A stretch of DNA of 64,000 bases from assembly GCF_016802725.1 (NCBI RefSeq), contig NC_052667.1:4616501-4680500 (forward strand). The letters are read 5' to 3'. This document shows positions 61,785 to 64,000 of this stretch, one piece after another. A model generated the notes under the pieces. That model saw nothing but the letters and a program-made list of their open reading frames with translations. It was not told the DNA's origin and searched no databases. A program made the translations under genes and the position numbers. The number at the start of each line of letters is the position of its first letter. Position 1 is the first letter of the stretch. This DNA comes from Solenopsis invicta (Eukaryota; Arthropoda; Insecta; Hymenoptera; Formicidae).

Positions 61785-63820
61785 ATGTGGTTCTTCAGTA
61801 AAATGTGTACGAGTAAAGCACGTCTTGATGGCAAAACTGTCGTAATAACAGGATCTAGTGGTGGTCTTGGCAAAGAAACTGCCAGAGACTTATACGCTAG
61901 AGGTGATGTTGCTAAAATGATAATTTGAATTAGTCTAAATTCCTAAACTTAAATAGATACTGCATGGCATAAATAAAATCTGATTTTTTTATTAATCAAG
62001 AGACGATTATTGAATGTCATTGTTGCATAACTATATTAGAATATTTTATTAAAGAAATATTATCTATCTATAATTATTTATCGATGTCTATAATTATCTG
62101 TTGATAATATCGATGATATCTATAATCTTGTCTATAATTTACATGTATTCTTTTTTTTTAATAAAATTAATGTTTAATTTAATGTTTCTTAAATAATTAA
62201 GCACAGAGATCTTCGCTGTATTTCTCGTTATCAAATTTTGATTTGTTTTTATCAAGTTTGTATATTTTTATTGAAAAATGAAAATTTATTTTTGTATTAG
62301 ATTATTAAACTTTTTTTGGTTATTGATGAAAATGACTTTTTTTAAGTTTTTTTCGATAGATAATTTGATAGACAAAAAGTATAAACATAAATATAAACGA
62401 TGTCTACATTTAGGGGCTAGAGTGCTTTTAGCTTGTAGAGATATGGAAAAAACACGTGAAGCAGTTGACGATATAAAAAATAATCCACCTTCATGGTACG
62501 TTTACTTTCAAAACGTAAACTTGTTGAATCAGCTAAATAAATTACCGTTTGTTTTAATTTTCCTTTCTTTATAAATCTATATTTATCTCAATTAAATTTT
62601 CGCATGTTGAAGGAAATGATAATGTGACCTATAAATTTATGGCCATTTTTAGGATGACAAAGGATGAATATAAGAATAACGTAGGTGAACTTGTGATTTA
62701 TTTGGTTGATCTACGTAGTTTAAAGAGCGTGAGAGATTGCGCTAAGAACTTATTAAAGAACGAAACAGCTATTCACATACTCATAAATAATGCCGGCGTG
62801 CTTGCGTATCCGTACGAAAAGACAGAGGATGGAAATCAAACGACACTACAAGTTAACCATCTAGGCCATTTCCTTTTAACACTTCTGCTTTTGCCAAAAA
62901 TGAAATTGTCTTCTCCCAACTGCAGAATAGTCAATGTCTCATCACTCGCATATATTTGTATGTAAAGTTAATTATAATTTGAAAAATAAATTAAAATGTT
63001 TTTTTTAATTACATTTAAGATTTAAAGTACAATTATAATAAAAATATGCTATGATAGTTGCCGACATAGATTTCGATGATATTAATCTAGAAAGAACTTA
63101 TTCGCCACTTATGAGTTATGCACAAAGCAAATTAGCGAACATTCTGTTCACTAAGGCACTCGCTCGACGATTAAAAGGTATGGTAAAAAAAAAAGATATA
63201 TATTGTCATAAATTTGAGATAGACATTCATATTTAATACGTACGAATTAAAATTTAACAATCTCTGATCGATCTTTAATTTCTAATTTTTATTACGTAAT
63301 GAAGAAAAAGTGAACGGAAGGTTAACTCGTACACCAAAATTTTAACTTTTAGAAGCAGACATTCACGGAATAAATGTATACTCTGTACATCCTGGTATTA
63401 TACCGACCGAAATATCACGTTATGGTAGTAGTACAGTATTTCCAGGAGCAACTTTTTGTTTTTGGTTGTTTTCGTTATTATTTTGTAAAAATGTTGTGCA
63501 AGGAGCGCAAACAATAATATATTGTTCAGTGGACGAAGAAACAGCTAATGACACTGGACTTTATTATTCGTAAGGATAAATTTATATACTATGAAATTAT
63601 TTTGTATTCAGAATATAATAATAGTAATAGAATATCAGTATGTCACATTACTTTTTTTTTTGTATTTAGAAACTGTAGTGTTGCTGCTACATATCGAAAA
63701 GCAAATGATCCTGAATATCCTGAAAATTTGTGGAATGTATCCTGTCGTCTTTTGCATTTAGAACCGGAAGAAAATTTTACCACATTTTTGGAAACTGTTT
63801 CACATCAAATCAGGGTTTGA
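61785..63820 (+). CDS. Retinol dehydrogenase 11-14-like SDR, copy 6 (six exons)
   Basis: Exons: 61785-61902, 62414-62495, 62653-62957, 63058-63177, 63353-63569 and 63670-63820, all GT-AG, giving 330 residues. Visible motifs are TGSSGGLG (Leu in place of the usual Ile), NNAGVLA, the Ser in RIVNVSS, and YAQSK. Exon 5 is the long type with a TVFPGA segment, like copy A (TLFPGA) and unlike copies 2-4. The end differs from all others: where copies 2-5 stop with QI(L/V/Q) and TAA, this copy reads HQIRV and TGA and runs into a minisatellite, so its last residues and 3' untranslated region come from unrelated DNA. It is transcribed away from copy 5. The function is as for the family, inferred. Confidence 0.88.
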
Positions 63821-63944
63821 AAAAACCCAGCCCAGTAGGGTTTTTTGGGGTTTTTTCGGGTTTTATTGGGTTTTTTCGGGTTTTATTGGGTTTTTTCGGG
63901 TTTTATTGGGTTTTTTCGGGTTTTATTGGGTTTTTTGGATTTTA
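63812..63944 (+). repeat. 20-bp minisatellite at the 3' end of copy 6
   Basis: TTTTTTCGGGTTTTATTGGG is repeated four times exactly (63851-63930), with degenerate half-units on either side. The preceding AAAAAACCCAGCCCAGTAGG can pair with the GGGTTTTTT units. Similarity to the other dehydrogenase copies stops at about 63811, where this sequence begins. It may be the tail of a mobile element; no protein or terminal repeat is visible before the window ends. Confidence 0.8.
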
Positions 63945-64000
63945 TGCGTTTTTAATTCCTATAATCCACTAATAATTCATAAAAGTTGCTATTCACTTGA

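Noticed and set aside
62278..62574. 98-codon plus-strand frame as a separate gene
   Set aside because: It is intron 1 read-through into exon 2 of dehydrogenase copy 6.

Overview
The window looks like arthropod, most probably insect, nuclear DNA. Hymenoptera (ant-like) is my best guess, from the AT-rich background broken by CpG-rich islands and a tandem retinol-dehydrogenase family with short introns; this is inference, since no marker gene fixes the taxon. Nothing bacterial or organellar is present. I see no tRNA, rRNA or CRISPR.

The only clearly recognisable protein-coding content is a family of short-chain dehydrogenase/reductases (SDR; retinol dehydrogenase 11-14 type). All full copies have the same six exons and identical intron phases. 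One diverged copy lies on the plus strand at 6.3-9.6 kb. About 40 kb away is a dense cluster: four copies on the minus strand (49.3-51.3, 53.3-56.6, 57.2-59.1 and 59.7-60.0 kb) and one on the plus strand (61.8-63.8 kb). Four of the six reconstruct as intact reading frames (327, 325, 325 and 330 residues). One is broken in exon 1 by a 1.3 kb palindromic transposon. One is an internal-deletion relic that keeps only exon 1 and part of exon 6. Cluster copies carry the same TATA-type promoter block and 5' leader.

Between 9.6 and 49 kb I find no convincing conserved protein. A second gene probably starts here on the plus strand: a CpG-rich promoter with two CCAAT boxes (24.7-25.3 kb), an untranslated first exon with a strong donor at 25442, and a 52-base exon (27572-27623) holding a start codon. 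Its later exons are not recognised. The rest is non-coding DNA with many GC-rich islands, an A-B-B-B-A repeat array (15.4-17.7 kb), a 418-bp tandem duplication inside a CpG island (22.16-23.0 kb) and several inverted-repeat elements.

Mobile DNA is the most interesting layer. Two foldback elements with perfect 9-bp target-site duplications (3.04-4.75 kb and 55.2-56.5 kb) share terminal bases at the same spacing, so they probably form one Mutator-like group. A 412-bp solo LTR with a 5-bp target duplication separates the promoter of one dehydrogenase from its start codon. A 676-bp element with 15-bp inverted termini lies at 29.6-30.3 kb, and two MITE-like elements lie in introns of the first dehydrogenase. 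Transposons have therefore hit this gene family in the leader of one copy, exon 1 of another and introns of a third, and a minisatellite abuts the altered C-terminus of the last.
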